DNA of 64,000 bases from Pisaster brevispinus (Eukaryota; Echinodermata; Asteroidea; Forcipulatida; Asteriidae). Positions within the stretch are counted from its first letter, which is position 1. Each line of letters opens with the position of its first letter. The notes beneath the pieces are model-generated. The model ran no database searches and was not told where the DNA came from. It was given only the letters and a program-made list of their open reading frames with translations. The position numbers were made by a program, and so were the translations under genes. Of this stretch, positions 37,301 through 52,300 are shown one piece after another. The stretch is from contig JAMKCF010000011.1 of assembly GCA_023634235.1 (NCBI GenBank), positions 4,482,001 to 4,546,000 of the forward strand, written 5' to 3'.

Positions 37301-40300
37301 GGCAATTGCAACTTTTTTGAATTATGTTGGCCCTGTTGTTGTGTCACATGATCTTACCACGCACGCACAACCCCATGACGTAAAAACAACTGACAATTTT
37401 TTTTTTAATGGTGAAATCGTGCGGATTACTTTCCCTGCTAGAGACATCCAAGATATCTCCCTCCACTTACAACACATACCAAACAAAAGCATGTGCCTTT
37501 TTCCAACAATTTTGTGTAGTCCAGTCAGGGCGCAAACAAGAAAAATACCACCTCAAAATGTACCTGAGGAATTACCCTTTGTTTGACAGTGATTAAAGTT
37601 AATTCCATCGAAAATGGCATAAACCTACATCATTAGAAAGGAGATATTACAGCACAGACTCTCATTACTCCATCTTGGACACCGACTACAAGTGCAGAGC
37701 GTTATGGGACGAAAAAACACAGGCCGGCCAAAGTCTCGTTCTTTCACGAACGTTTCTTGCGCCCTCCCTGTGGTTTTCTCTGCAAAAAAAAATAAAAAAA
37801 TCTGGGATTTGACCTCATTAACGTGGGTGCTGCAGACTGACTGCAATGGTTACTTTGTACCAAAGGGAGTCAACAGGTTCAATTACCTCAACTCCCCTTG
37901 AAATGGTCCGAGTACAAAATGTTCACTTTTCTGATAGAGGTGTCCTTCACCTTTGTTGTCCTTATTGTCGTACTGATCGTTGTTTTGATGGGAAGAGGAG
38001 ATGCTTCATGTTCATGTAGTGTGACATGCCAAAATGAATCATCAAACATCAAATGTCAACTTCTCTGTGTTTGAGAATTCGTTTGCACACTGTTCACATT
38101 CTGCATCATATCTCACACTATCTCTAATGTGTCAAATTACTTGGTAGTGAGAGTAACTTAATAATGTATAGAGGTTATGGGTGAGCATGGGCACCAAGTC
38201 CTGAATAGCAGCACCCTGGTTGGTAAATAAGAAGGTCTTGAGAATGTGTGTATGGAAAGAGTAGTTTCTATGTCAAAGGTTCAAGTTTATTTATTTTGGA
38301 CGATGGCTGCTCTTTGTGCGTAAAACATAGCTCCATGGTAAAACTGTGTGCATGGCCTCGGCGTACCTGTAACATTTCGCGTTATGCAGTGGGTTTTTCT
38401 TTCTTTTATTTCAGCTTACAAAACTATTTAACAATTTATTTCCCAGTTAACAATTTATTTTCCAGTTTGTTTAATTGACACAATTGATAAACCTGTTGGT
38501 CATTATTTACATTGTAAGCCTTGATATGTACACATAACATGTAGGGTGCAATATATTGTTTATTTCATATTCAGGTTGTAAACATTGTATACTGTATTTT
38601 ATTGAAGAGACAAAGTTTCTATGGGTTGAAAAAATGTTTTGTGCTGTGTTGAACATGTTGAAAAGCTTGACGGTTGTATCCCAAGGTAACAACAAACACA
38701 GGTACTGTAAGCATTGAATGTAAAACTGATCAGTTTGAGTATGAAATATCACTGAATGTAGTATTTGAACCAGTGCCAAGTGTTCTGATTTGATCTGAAT
38801 CGTCCCAGTTTTTAATTCATTAAACAAACCCCCAAAATCGAAATAACCGGATTTCTGAAATCGGGGAGAAAAAAAAGAAAGAAAATAAGAGGGCACTATT
38901 TCCTTGACAACTGGAGAAAAATTAAGAAAAGGGGTTGTTATTTACTTAAGGTGGCATCGCCATTTTTAAACAACAACATGAATGATGTGTGATAGAGTAA
39001 ACTTCTTTTGAGATGCAAGGGGTATATGATTTGTTTTCCTTTCTTCATGGTTGATTAACCCTAACCACCATTAGGGTCTCTCTACATACCCTGCCAAATA
39101 CACCAGAATACAACACAGTTGAAATGAGAACCATGCCAAATGCAACAAAAATGCAACAAAGGATATTGTTGCAATATTGTTGCAATTGCACTCAACTATT
39201 AACCCTAACCCCCATTAGGGTCTCACTACATACATTGTAGCCTGCCAAATACAACAGAATGCAACACAGTTGAAATGACAACCATGCCATTATGCAACAA
39301 AATGCAACAAGGGATATTGTTGCATTGTGCAGGCATGCTGTTTGGGAAAGGACTGATCAAGGGTGTTTGCCCTGCTAAATGCAACAGTATGCACATACAT
39401 GTAAGTGTAATGTTTAACTGGTATTATACAGTCTTTTGAATATGATTTGAATTATGATTCTTACCTAATATTACATGTACATCATACTTCTCAACACTTT
39501 TCCCATAAAAAATATTTTGAAATACCCAAAAGTTGTTCAGATACAATAGAAGCACCCAAACCTATATGAAGTCACCTCACTGCTAAGTGCAACAAATTCA
39601 GTCAAAGAATGACATCTGAGTTGACTGCCGAATGCAACAGATTACAACAACTATTACCATTTGGTGCATATTGTTGCATTTAGCATGGTTAGGGTTAAGC
39701 AAGATAGGTAAACACAAACTGAGTGATAGGCTGGTGGTTTTTGTTTACAGGACAAGGGAAAGTACTGAGTGTACAGTGCTTAATTCTCAACGGTGTACAT
39801 GCAATGGAAAAAACCCAAATAAAAGTCGCAAGATGTTGTCAATGCATTGTCAACGCTAGTTTATGTAAATATGGTAGACAAAGAACATTATTAAATTGTT
39901 AATTCTGCAGGTTCAACAAATTCACTCATAAATAAAGTTTTGTACAAAGCCCTTCTACTGCGGGGCCATTTAATATCATCTACATCCACCGTAGTTATGA
40001 ATAATAGATTAAGTATGGGGCCTGCAATATGATACGATGGTGAATGCTGTTGTACAGGGTACTACTATGTAGTTTTGTGCACATTTGTGCCTTCGTAGAC
40101 AATCTGTGCAGAGTTGAATGGTTTCAAATGGTTGGTCAACTTGCTGGAAAATGTTTCTGAGTGTTGGATACATAATTTATGCCGCGCTGGGGCACTGGCA
40201 ATTTCTAAATGTAGGTACATTGAAAAAGGGCAACCATTTGTGTTTACAGAGCTCTTCAAAGAAATTCTATGAAAATTGTATTTTTTTAGGTGTGTACTAA

Positions 40301-43300
40301 ATGCGTTTGAAACTAAGTTTTGTTTCAGTTGTAGGAACTGTCTCGCATTACATGTTAACTTGGATGTACACCTGAATTCACTAGGGAATCTTCCAAAGTA
40401 AAATATATATCAACATAGTGTGTGCCAGTATCAATATGCACAATATCCATGTGATGTCCTCAGTCCCATTCCCCACCCTAACTTAACAGCATCAGTCAAC
40501 GCTGGTCATGCTGGTGCCTGCTACATGGTTTGTTTTCAGTCATTCCCCCCCCAAGTTTTGTGTCTCCTGTGTTGATTCTACTGTGTACATTTGCAACATT
40601 TTTAAAACACAATTTTAAAGTTTGACACAGCCTCTTCCCAGTTTCCTCCCGTTGTACTTTTGTGTGTGAAAATGTTGAAGACCCTTGAACATGTTTTTTT
40701 GGAATTCAGCAGGTAATATGGTACTACAATGTACCTGTAACTCAGTAATCACTTTGAGTTTACTGGAATAACAGCTTGATATTTTGAATCTATTATTTTC
40801 AGTGCCGCCAGTTGGAAACAAATTCCGAGAGGTACACAGAACGGTGTTTTTCCACTTCACCCCCGCACAGACGCAACAAATAATAGAGCAAAGAGCACAA
40901 GTGCAATTAAGGTAAATGTGAACACATCTCTTCCTTAACTGACTAGGATTAGGAGTGCTGGAAGGGATAGACAGAATGTTCAAAATAAACATATTCTTTA
41001 TTGTCATATTGAAAATAATATTAGTGTTTTAAAGACAAGATAAGGGATTTGTAGTTATTGAAACAAAAATATTAGGTTAGCTTGAATCTAAAGGCTTACT
41101 CATGAAATTTAAAGTAGAGAAAATTGAATTAATGTTGAAGACCCCACTAATCATCAGTGCATTGTTTGACTGCAGTGAAATCAAAGTACATAAACATGCA
41201 TACAAATCACTGACATTTAAACAGGTTTGAGTTGTTTTCACATTAACTAGTGGCCATGCAAATAAGTTAACTCTGTTAAAAACTAATTTGGAATGTCTTG
41301 ATCTCTCAGGAACAATGTATGGGAGAGTTTGTTCCTTTAGCCTTTGTTTTACATGTAATAACCAGTAAATCAAGTCAAAAGGAGGGATCAACTTTGTAAA
41401 AACTAACAAGTCAGCTGTTGAAATTTCACTGCAAATAAAGATGCAGAAATTTTACTGATCACTCAGAATTCTACCTTTTCCTAAAATTTGTCGAAAATTG
41501 TAAGAAGTGGTACAAATTTGTCTGAACAGTTCTTGCAAGAAAACCAGCACTACTACATGTACAAGTGGCATACTTGATTAATATATTTCTGTCTTTTTAA
41601 AAGATTAATTTACAGTGTGTACTTGTTGATTTCAAGCATTTTATCTTCCTGTTAATTCTTTACACTTGGTCTCTAAACTAATAACATGTTGTTGCACCAC
41701 TGTGTATAATTGTGTATATAGGATACTGTTTTGCGTTAGTCTGTGGGTGTAGTGTGTGGGAGGATAAGATAGAACACAGTGTATGTTGTTTTCAAGAACC
41801 AGGTGAATCCGTGCATCAAGTAACAAAGTTCATGGAGTCACAAAAATACTGTCCTTCTTTTGGAACATAACGTACTATGTACATTTACACAGGCTACTTA
41901 CTGTAGCATGAGCATGGATAGAATGTGGTTTGACTTGAAAAATCGTAAGCAAAAAGTATTTTTGTTTCCTCTTGACGTCAGTGTACATTGTACCTTGGTA
42001 TTGAAAAACAAGAATTATGTTGTTACCAATCCATGTTAACCTTAATGGAGAGCAGAGCTACATAAACTTCCTGTCTTTTACAAAGTATCCAGTTACTTCT
42101 ATTCTATTTATACATGTAAAAGAAAGTGTCATGTTAACACGTTGACTGCCGGTCATAGATTCCTAGGGCGTTCCCATTTGCCAAGTGTGGTGCGCATGCG
42201 CGCATACCAAATAGGTACTTTTTTTGGTGTCTACTTGTTGTAATACGTTCATTTCTAACCCTAACCCTCACCACTGCCAGAAGCGTATTTGTTGCGTTCT
42301 CAGTGATGCCAGTGTATTCAATTAACAATACAAAAACCTTTCATTCTCTACGAGTATACTCGGTAGTGGCAGAATCCGTTACACCTGTTACTACAAATAT
42401 ACTGGTAGGCGGCAGTCAACGTGTTAAAACCCTCATCGTCTCGCCAATGTTGGCTTGAACTTGTGCAGTATCCACACAAACTCTTCCATGTATAAATTAC
42501 TTTAACTTGCAGTGTTTACCAATCAAACATTGCCATAGTAACCTCGGCACGAAATTTAGGGAAAGTTGGGTACAAGTAGAAGTAGATGAAACATAAGGGT
42601 TGAACAAACAATGAGGCGCTGGCAGTATATGTCCACTTGTCAGAGGATTGTATTAAACATTGAAATAAGGAGACAGAAATACCTCAACCTGAACATTTAT
42701 TTATCCGAAAATAGACCCAGAATAAATTGTGAATGCAATCAAATAGCTTCAGCATTATTTCTTATTATTTCTTTGTGGACAATCGATCATTTTGATGGCT
42801 CAAACATAAGTGTTTATTTAGTCCTTCAAAAAGAATTAAATGAATTTTTTTATTTTTTTTAATTTTTTTTAAAAATACTTGTATTAGTTTAAGGGGGAAA
42901 TTGATATTGTTTAGGGCTGAATGACCATTCTGCCAATAATGTCAAACGTTTTTATACAAAATCCTTCTTGAACAAGATCAATCTTTCCTCTTGTGAATTG
43001 GAAAGTGGATGCTAATCTATCTTATGGCTATAAAGACAATGATTTGTGTTTTCTTTGTAGGTTTTGTCTTGCAGAAACAAGCTGTGACCAGGATGATAAG
43101 TTCCCTTCCAGTGTGTGTGTCAAAGTCAACGGAAAACTCTGTCCTCTGCCAGTGAGTACTTAGGACACCTCATTTGCATAAATCAAATAGCTGTTGTGAA
43201 GGAAAAGTTTTCTTAGCACACTAAACATGCAGTTGTACCTTTCTTTTAGATATTTATCACAGCTCACATAAAGCCTACAGTGTAGGCCATGTAGCTACAA

Positions 43301-46300
43301 TGGAGAAACCTTTCTACATTTATGTCGCATTAAATCTATTGTTTGGTAACTCAATAATCTATAGAAATAGTACGTGTACAGTATGTCTGGCTCCATGATT
43401 GGATTAGCTACAGAAATACTAAATCCATGAAAATGTAAAACAAAGGGATGGGTATGGGAGGGCTAATTTACTTTATCTGTTTGTGTTTTCTTGTTAGTAT
43501 TCCATTGATGTGTTGTTTGTTTTTTTCCCCTTTAAGTTCTTGTAATGAAGGTTCAGATATAAACAAGGAAATGAGTTTGTTCTACATTTACATGTGCAGT
43601 TGTATGTGGATGTACATGTAATGTACATGATATGTGGCACACATATTGGAAGTGTTAAACCCCAATTACTAAATGTCAACCTTTCAGACATGATGTACAT
43701 GGTAATTAGAAAGATTAATTACGCTATAAGGTCCTTCGAAACATGTAGAATCAACCTGACACCTGTCCTCATTACGTCTTCATTTAATTATAAATTAACA
43801 TGTCAAGTAAAAGTAAATTACTGAAGAAGACAGATTATGAAGGATTTTTAAATACAGGAGTAGGAATTCCATCAGTATGCTTCACATTATATCTACTGTA
43901 CATGTACATGTACAAACACGTACTGGGTGGTCTTCTTTCACTTTATCATTGTATATTACATGTACAGAGAAAATCACTCTTTTCATAAAATGGGAGTATT
44001 TATAGTCCGTCGGGCTGTTAGCATTCTATTTTTAATTTCAAACTGCGTCACGATGCTCATAGGAGAATTGCATTGCTTAAGATGAAATTGACCTACATGT
44101 AAATAATGAAGATAAGTAATCATGGTGAAAGGTTACTTTCTACACTGATCGGCAGTTATTGTATATGTCATTACAAAGTCATTACAGAGGTCACACAGTT
44201 GACCTTTGACATCTTTGTTGAAGTATAATAATAAGAGTCTTAGGAAACTTTTCAGTAAAGAGATCACAGATGGTGGGTAGAACAAAAAGCAATGTATTTC
44301 CAAAACGTATGCTAAAATTTTACAAAATGTTAATGTAAGTGGGTACAATATGTTTCAATTTTGTCATAATAGAAAATGCATGTTGTGCCAAATATACATG
44401 TACATTGTAAACGCAGTCTGTGTCAACGTGAATTTTAATCAACCATCTTTTGAGCGCTTTTGAAGACTAAACCATGCACATCATCATGTGAAGGATCTAC
44501 AAGAGCCTTTCCTGAGAATGTGAAGCTCATGTTTATTCAACGCTGGGTAATTTCCCTTTTCAAACAATGCGGACGGATTGTTCCAATTCCTAGAATTGTT
44601 GATATTTTAAGAACATTTCAGCATCTGGGAAAAACCCATTATCTGTAACTAGTCAGGGGGGGACCAGTTACACATGTACATGAAGCTTTACATTACTGGT
44701 CTGACAGCTTTTTCACTGGTTCATTTCATTTTGATTAGGGACGTTTTTCAACACTGAACTAGCAGGCAGGACCGTTTAGAGAGAATTTTGTCTGTCATGG
44801 GGTGTTTTTAAACTAGTATCTGGTCAGTGGACCACTGAGTGTCAGTGTCAAGGGTGAATGCTGCTCATATGGCCTGGATTGTCAGGTCAGGTTGAGCAAA
44901 AGGAACAAGTTTTTTTTCCATAAAATGCCCTTGGTGGTTACAAATGAGCGAACGCTGTACCCTTTTTGATAAACGTGAACAATACCAATCCATATGAAAT
45001 GTATTTTGAGTGGAAGGCAATGTGTGGGTTAACAAGTGTGTGTAAGGTACATGCGTACATCATGTATGCCTACATGTCGGGTTGTATCAGGCCATGGTCA
45101 GTCAATATCACTAGATTTGTGTTGCTTATCTACAACGTGTTAAGGCTGGCTCTTGCCTCTGTGTTGTCCCTTCAACTTTTTGGATTAAAAAGGTGCTCTT
45201 CAAGAAAGATTCGGAGCCAATGGTCTATCCATGGAAAAGATCTGTTTCATACAGTGGAACTCAGCCCCAAATCTGAAGGTTCTCGTAAATGACATCAGTG
45301 ACTTGGGCTTCCCCTTTTAAAAGCTGGTGTGTTTTGACTGGGAATTTAAGGGACTTTTTAGTTGCCACGGGCAAGTAGGGCTAGTCAGAGATAATCCATA
45401 CACAAGCCCCCAACGGATGTTCCTCCTATTTACATTTTCCTCTAGTTGGAATATACATTAAATCAGTTTGTGGTGGCAAGGCGCTTTAGATGACTGCTTC
45501 TCAGGCTTCTCCAAACTTGTTTAATGGTTCCCCTAGTAAACACTGAGAAGGCTAATTTCATGCGAACTGGGTTTGCCAGAAGGAAACGATCATCCATTGT
45601 AAGTAGATCTGGAATGATTGATCAGTAGTAATTTACGTGGGGTTATGTTTTCTTGAGTGTTTCATTACCACACAAAGACGTATCGACACCTCGCTCTCCT
45701 GCACCCCCCTCCCCCCCCTCGTCCACCCACTTCCCTTCTCTAGCTAAATGACTGTATCTCAAGGTGTCTCAATGTCTACTAGATGACACTCTGTATCCAA
45801 CAACTTTACTTTGTCTTGAAATATATACCACATTATGTGTGAGTATTGCAGCTGTGAAAGTATTGGGAACTTATAAAATAAAGCAACAAGCAAATTTGTT
45901 GCCCATCAGTTAGGTTTATTTTTAGAATCGGCTTCCAATGTTGGACAAAAACAAATCAATAGTTCTGGGGGGGGGGTAGTCTGGTAGTGCTTGTTTTATA
46001 ACTGACCCTGATAGAAAAGCCAGCATGATACCAGCAGAGCTGTCAACTCTCACTGATTCTGCAGAAAGTTCCAACCTTTCCATGTCCTGGTCAACTAATT
46101 TGAAAATCTCCCTATGATATGGAAACGTTGTCCCTATCATGTTCAATGTAATTCTCAACATCTCCCCTGATTGTTGTACAAAATCTCCTGTATTGCAAGA
46201 TGCAAATGTTGGCGTCTCTCTATTAGCACATATACTATTCAACTCTACAAATCAAAATAAATTGCTTAGTTTGTGAACCAAAATCTAAAACAAAAGTTAA

Positions 46301-49300
46301 TCTTTATTCAAAGGAAGTACCGAGACATGTAAGCAAACTGTCTACAGACGTAAAGTTTAATGACCTTGCTTGGTTTCTGTAATGGTAAAACCATAAACAA
46401 AAACCAAAGTATACTTTAAAAATATTGCTTTCTTTTTAAAATCCATCTAGACCCCATAAATAACTGACTGACTTGCAATATATAAAGTGAAAACAAGGTG
46501 TGACAAACAATGCAAATTCTAATGATCACAAAACTATTAATAACACATTTTTCCAGTGAAAGAATAAAACAAATTACATGCATGTTCAAAATAGTTGTCT
46601 CTATGAATCTATAGCCTATTGCAGTTGACAGTATTATCAAACAATTATTTCCCAACGGTTTTTTGATTTGAATTCCTTATACAACACAGCAAGTCAAACA
46701 CTTCGAGCCAAGCCATCAATATATTACATCCTTGGCCCATCTCATTAGAATAAATGGATCATTAGATTGACAACTTGACAGATATGCAAGGTCTTTGTTA
46801 TCAGATAAGACTGTGCGCTACATTGTCATCAAATCACGTTCTGCATGATGAAGGCTCGTTTAAATGTCTGAAATTTGTTTAATTTTCCGGGATGAGTAGT
46901 CCCATGTACAGTGTACATGTATACATGTAAAATTCAAAATTCAACCTCATCTTTAACAAACCACAGTTTTGAAAATTGACATAGTTTTTTTTTGGGGGAA
47001 AACAAAAATCAATTTCTTAAGTGGGAAAAAGGAGAGCAAGGCAATTGGAGATCGGTCAATTGCAATGGCGTACATTGGGGGGGGGGGGGGCATGTGCTTT
47101 TGAACAATCTTTTCCTGTTTACATGCAATCAATATATCTCCTTACCAGATTATCTTTTAGATACAAGTAATAAGTGACATTTAAAGAGAACTGGAAATGG
47201 GCTTGTTTAAGAAAAGTGCAATATGGAAACTACAGTTGTAATTGGCCGGAAGTGCCCCTCTATAAACAATGGTGCCCCTCCCCTCCCCCAACAATGGTCC
47301 CCCTAGTTTCATCCCTGGTCAATTGAGGTGCTTGAAGGAAAAGTAAAATAAATGTGTGCTACATGTACTCTCCAGCATCAAACAGGTATTGTTTCTGTTG
47401 AGCTCTTGAATCAATGTATTTAATATATCGTTTTATGTGCTAAAAAAAACCACCCCAAAAACTCAGACATGCATTAATACTAACATATGTAGGTACTGCA
47501 GAGTATTGCACATCCATGACTACTGTGCACACTGTGTAGTCTATATTTAGATGTTTTTCTCAGTGTAATTCAATCAAATCGGCAATTATGTCTGCCAATG
47601 AAAAAAAACCTTCAATTCTTCAAATTTCTACATTGGTTGTGAATAAAAACATTTGCTACGTACGTGCGTATATGTATAGCTGCTTGAAAGAGCTCACTAC
47701 TTATTGCGTAATCCTCTTACACTAATTCAGTATCATTTATTCTCGTAGTAATTATTTAACTTAGATGTAACCATAAATGTATGTATGCTTCTCTGTATTT
47801 TCTATTAAGTGCAGCATTTCTTTGGATGAAGGTTTGCTCCCTCCTGAGTCTCTTTGATTTCACTCCATTCTTAATTTGGATTGGACTCGGTATGTTCCTT
47901 ATAACCACTGTGGTACAAGGAACATACGTGTTTACTTACATGTACATGTATAAAAGGAAACTACCCGGGGAGTTAACTAAAAAGTATTTAACTTTGAGTA
48001 AATAGTCAAGTGGGTAACTTAAACACATAATCATTGATTTGTCTTGATTTGTCACATGGAGCAGGGACTGCCATCCTTCACTTTGTCAGCGGTTGGTTCT
48101 CATCTACAGTCCCACCTCTTAAAATGTACACGAGCGTGTCTACCACTTCAAACCGAGGACTTTAACAAAAAGGGATCCGGGTGTCCTCTCTTCGCTTTCG
48201 TGTACAAAACCAATGGGGACGTCGCTAAAAAAACCCAAACTAAGTCCAAACAATGGAAGAACAAAGAGAAGTCCTAGATTTACAAATTCACAAACGTGTG
48301 TACATGTTTGAGCACTGATGGCCCCCCCCCCCAAAAAAAAAAAATTAAAATGGACCAAACAATCACACGTGTTGTAGTGAATGATGGGCAACAGCACAGC
48401 CATGACATGCATAAAGTTTCTTTCTCATTTTTGTTTTACATAGTACGACAAAATACTGTGCAATGACTGGTTGTTTAATGATTGTTTGCTGTCATGTTTT
48501 TTTTTATCTCAAATCGAAACCATCCAGCCTAATAGGCCTATAGATAGATTTTGGTGAAAAGAAAACGTCAAATTTAATTTGGCCCGCCCAGTGATTTGAA
48601 TATCATTTATGTACCATTGAAAACTGCGTGGAGTGATTTTGCACAAACATCGTCGTCGGGATAAACAGTAATGTTATTCATTTGGCGTTGTGCCAGGGCT
48701 AATGTTTTTTTTCTAAAGGTGCTGGGACGTTAAGCAATTCTGTAGCTAAGTGTACAATGTACCTATGTATACTTGAGTTGACTATCTCCAGTATATGTAT
48801 CCCTGTATGGTGAGCTAAGTACACCTTACATGTACAAGTTAGCCAGGTTGTCCTCGGGCTAGCTGGCCTATGATGTGACCAGCCGACCGTGTCAAATATC
48901 ATTCCAGAGGGACAGAGACAATTTTCAGTCTTGGTTTGGCTGTTTCATGGGCAACCGAGGGGGGATTGTAAATTCTCAACGTTTGCATGTTTTATGCAAA
49001 ACACTAAGATATTTATAGGTCATGGAAGAAGGTCTCTTTTTATTTTTGCATTTAATCGTTACGAGTTGTTTAGCTCGTGTGAGATGCATTATGGTGTACA
49101 GTGTACATTGTCTAGTAAAAGCTGCTACGGGCTTATAGCGAGCACCGCTTCTCAACTTGCCCTGTTGGCTACTAAAAGCTAAGCAACTTACTTGTTTTTG
49201 ATTCCTTTTCAGATGTGAATAATCCAATTTTTTTTTTAATGTGCTAATTTATTTTTGAGTGAGTGAATGTAACTTCATTTGGTCATTAATACATGTGCAT

Positions 49301-52300
49301 CAGAAAGATACATTTACATTGTATGACAATTCATGGTTAAAATATGGGCTACTAAAACTTCCGAGGAGGGGGGGGGGGGGCCATGTAAAAGGCACAGTTT
49401 ATTGGACCGATTTGGCTACTTTACAAAAAGCGTAATGGCACTGAGGTCTGCATGATAGTAAGTGACATGGTGACCTAATTCTGAAGAACAGCATCCCTTG
49501 TTGTTGATGGTGGAGTGGACAATGTGTAGCGTATGTTTGCCATTCCTTGTACATGCACACATGTGTACATGTAATAAATACAATAATCAGAATATTTTAA
49601 AATGGAGGGGGCTGGGGAAAGGTGTGTGGGAGGGGAAGGGGATGGATTACATGTACTGTAATAAATACAATCAAACATACACATGTTCACATGTTCATGT
49701 GAGTGGAATGTATGAGAAGAAACAGCCTAGTGCCTACATTTTCTAACTGTGTTCTACACCTGTAGGAATTGAAGAACCTTTTGGATAGCCACATTTACAT
49801 GGAGGTTTTATCATGTATAGTGTATGGCCTACATTGCCTTTGGCCAGAGTACGACTCTGCTCTCCGTACCACTCAATTGGAAATCCCAAGTCGTACTGTA
49901 GAAAAAAAATCCCATTAATCTTACACGTACAAATCAAACATATATACCTAAAATCACTGCGGGGAAAGTCCCCCTTGGGATGCATCTGTGATTTGACTCG
50001 GCCATCATAATGTTTGGCATCAGTAAGACTTCACAATAATAGTGTGCATTGCACACTGAATTGTGTTGCATCAGTTGGATTTTCAATTGAGTAGAGCTGT
50101 ACATTTTATTTTGAACTCCCAACACACTGAATTTAACAAATTGAATGTGGCAGGTCAAGGCCATTGGTTTTCGGGGAGGAAACCTCTTTGAGACCACACT
50201 TCCATTGACCTTGGTATGCGGAGCTTGTGTCAAGGGTCTGTGATCTTTAGAAGAGTGGGCCTCAATGTAAAAAATACATTTCCTGCACCGTGAAGGTTAA
50301 ATAGTAGTGCATACACAATAACCCACACACTCTCGAGTGTTATGAAGTAAAGGAAGGATTGCTTGTACACATGTACACATATACCATGGTGGTGGTGGTG
50401 GTGGTGGTAGTGAGGTTACATACTGTACATACTTGTAATACATCTTACATGTAACTGGTGCAACCGTCTAGTTTTGGATAGTACATTCAACTTTATTAAA
50501 AACCAAACTGAGGTTGCGGCTGCGGCTGTTGCTAAGGGTATTGTTGCTAAGGGCAGTCTTTGCTTCATTGCATGTTAACGTGGTGTTGTCCAGTCAGAGC
50601 CGTTTAATCAGGATAAAAATAAGAAGCAGATAACTAGTAAACTGGTTGGTACAACCACCGTGTAAATCTCTTTTGGGAGGAGTGTTTGGCTCTGAAAAAA
50701 AAAGCCGGTGTGGTCTCGATGTTTCGAACAGTATACTCTGCTCATCTTCAGGAGAGTGCTGGACTGCTGATGATGATGAGCCAACACTCCTCCAAACAGA
50801 CATTTTACCCATGGCTGTACCCACAATGGCTGTACCCGCAAGTTTATTAGTTAGAGTTACCTCGTTACCCACACCATGCAAAGCTTCAGACATCATTTAC
50901 AGGATAAAATAGTCTGGTCCCTATATATAATGGCAAAGACAAGACCAACTTTATAAAGCCATTTGTAGGAAGTTATTGGCACATCACCAGATCTGATTGA
51001 AATACTAGTTGTTAACTGGTGTTAACTTTGTTTAATTTGACAGCCATTCCTGCCACAAACCAAAGCAGGGTCTGAACCGAAGCGGCCGAGTAGACCAGTC
51101 AATATAACTCCGCTTAGTCGATTAACTCCTACCTCACCCAACCAAGTAGATGTTCAGTGGATCCCAGAGATAGGCCGGGTAAGTCACTGCCATTATGTTC
51201 ATACCGGTAGACATGTATACAGTTAGGCCTGGAGTTACACAGAGGGCATGGAGGCCGTTGCCTCTGTTGCCCCTGGTCTTGGCCTTGGTGCCCCTTCAAA
51301 CGTTTCTCATGGACGGCGAGATTTTCTGAAGTACCCTTTGCAAAATAAAAGTGGCCCGGCCCTTTCAAGAATGACATTTCAGGCCCGATACAAGTTGTCA
51401 GGAGAACTTGTTTTCTCTCGAATAGTGTCAGCTTTGAGCTGTCATTTTCTTATTTCTATATGCCAAATTAACAATGACGACTTGTGTATATACAAAGTCC
51501 CTGACTAAACATAAAGGAACTGTATGTATGCCTTTCTTGAAACATAACCACTTAACTTCACCGTCTGGTATCAATTCGAAACAAATAGCAAGTAATGAAT
51601 GAAGCATTTCTTCTTTCTATGATTTTCCTTACACTTTGCAGTCCTACTGTGTTGCAGTCTACTTAGTCAGTCAACTTTCAGCAGAGATTCTCTATCAGAG
51701 ATTGAAGAATAACGGGGTCAGGAATGCAGACCACTCCAGAGCACTCAGTAAGTCCTTCGACCTTGTACTGTTGACCATAATGGATGCCATGTTGAACAAA
51801 TTGAGTAGACTGGTTCAGGTTAATGAGAAATGCACCTGTTTTTGAACCTGCTACACTTATTTTCAGGAAGTGTTAGCTATGTTCATCGCCCATTTGTATA
51901 GCGACTGAAGACTATGCAAACACCAGTTTTAGTGGGGCAAATCTTTGCGGGAATTGTACCTGGGTGACGCAAGCACGGAAATTGGCACACAGTCAGAGAT
52001 GTATGTCATGAGAAAGACAATTATTTGGCTATGGGACAATCGCAGATTTGAATTTTTGAAAACAATAAAAAGTAAAATAAGAATTATTTTTCGAAATGGC
52101 TGCCCGCTTGTTATACTATGTGATATTTTTTATTTATTTTTTTTTTTCTCGAATCTGCGTCGGCCCTTTCCTGTCGGTAGGTCATTTTGTCAAATGCAGT
52201 CGTTTGAGGGTTTTTGCTCCCTCCGTCTTCAAAGCTGACTGACGATTCTGTGTTATTTTACACTCATTGCATCCTTCAAAGACATTTCTTACGACATAAG

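Larger units (their letters stand above)
43152..51043 (+). other. PIAS intron 4
   Basis: 7.9 kb. It hosts two - strand exons of an apparent nested gene (next entries), G/C homopolymers at 45967, 47077, 48322 and 49368, frequent tacatgta palindromes, a ggt-triplet run near 50391, and at 50594-50896 a - strand frame that looks like transposon tail sequence. Confidence 0.6.

Noticed and set aside
38507..38896. - strand 129-codon frame in PIAS intron 2
   Set aside because: No splice sites, motif or codon pattern suggesting a real protein.
40615..41007. - strand 130-codon frame
   Set aside because: Antisense of PIAS exon 3 and flanking intron.
50594..50896. - strand frame of 100 codons
   Set aside because: It contains a phrase typical of repeat tails ([14 protein letters not shown]) and no exon borders. 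Probably a retroelement remnant, but too uncertain to list as a feature.
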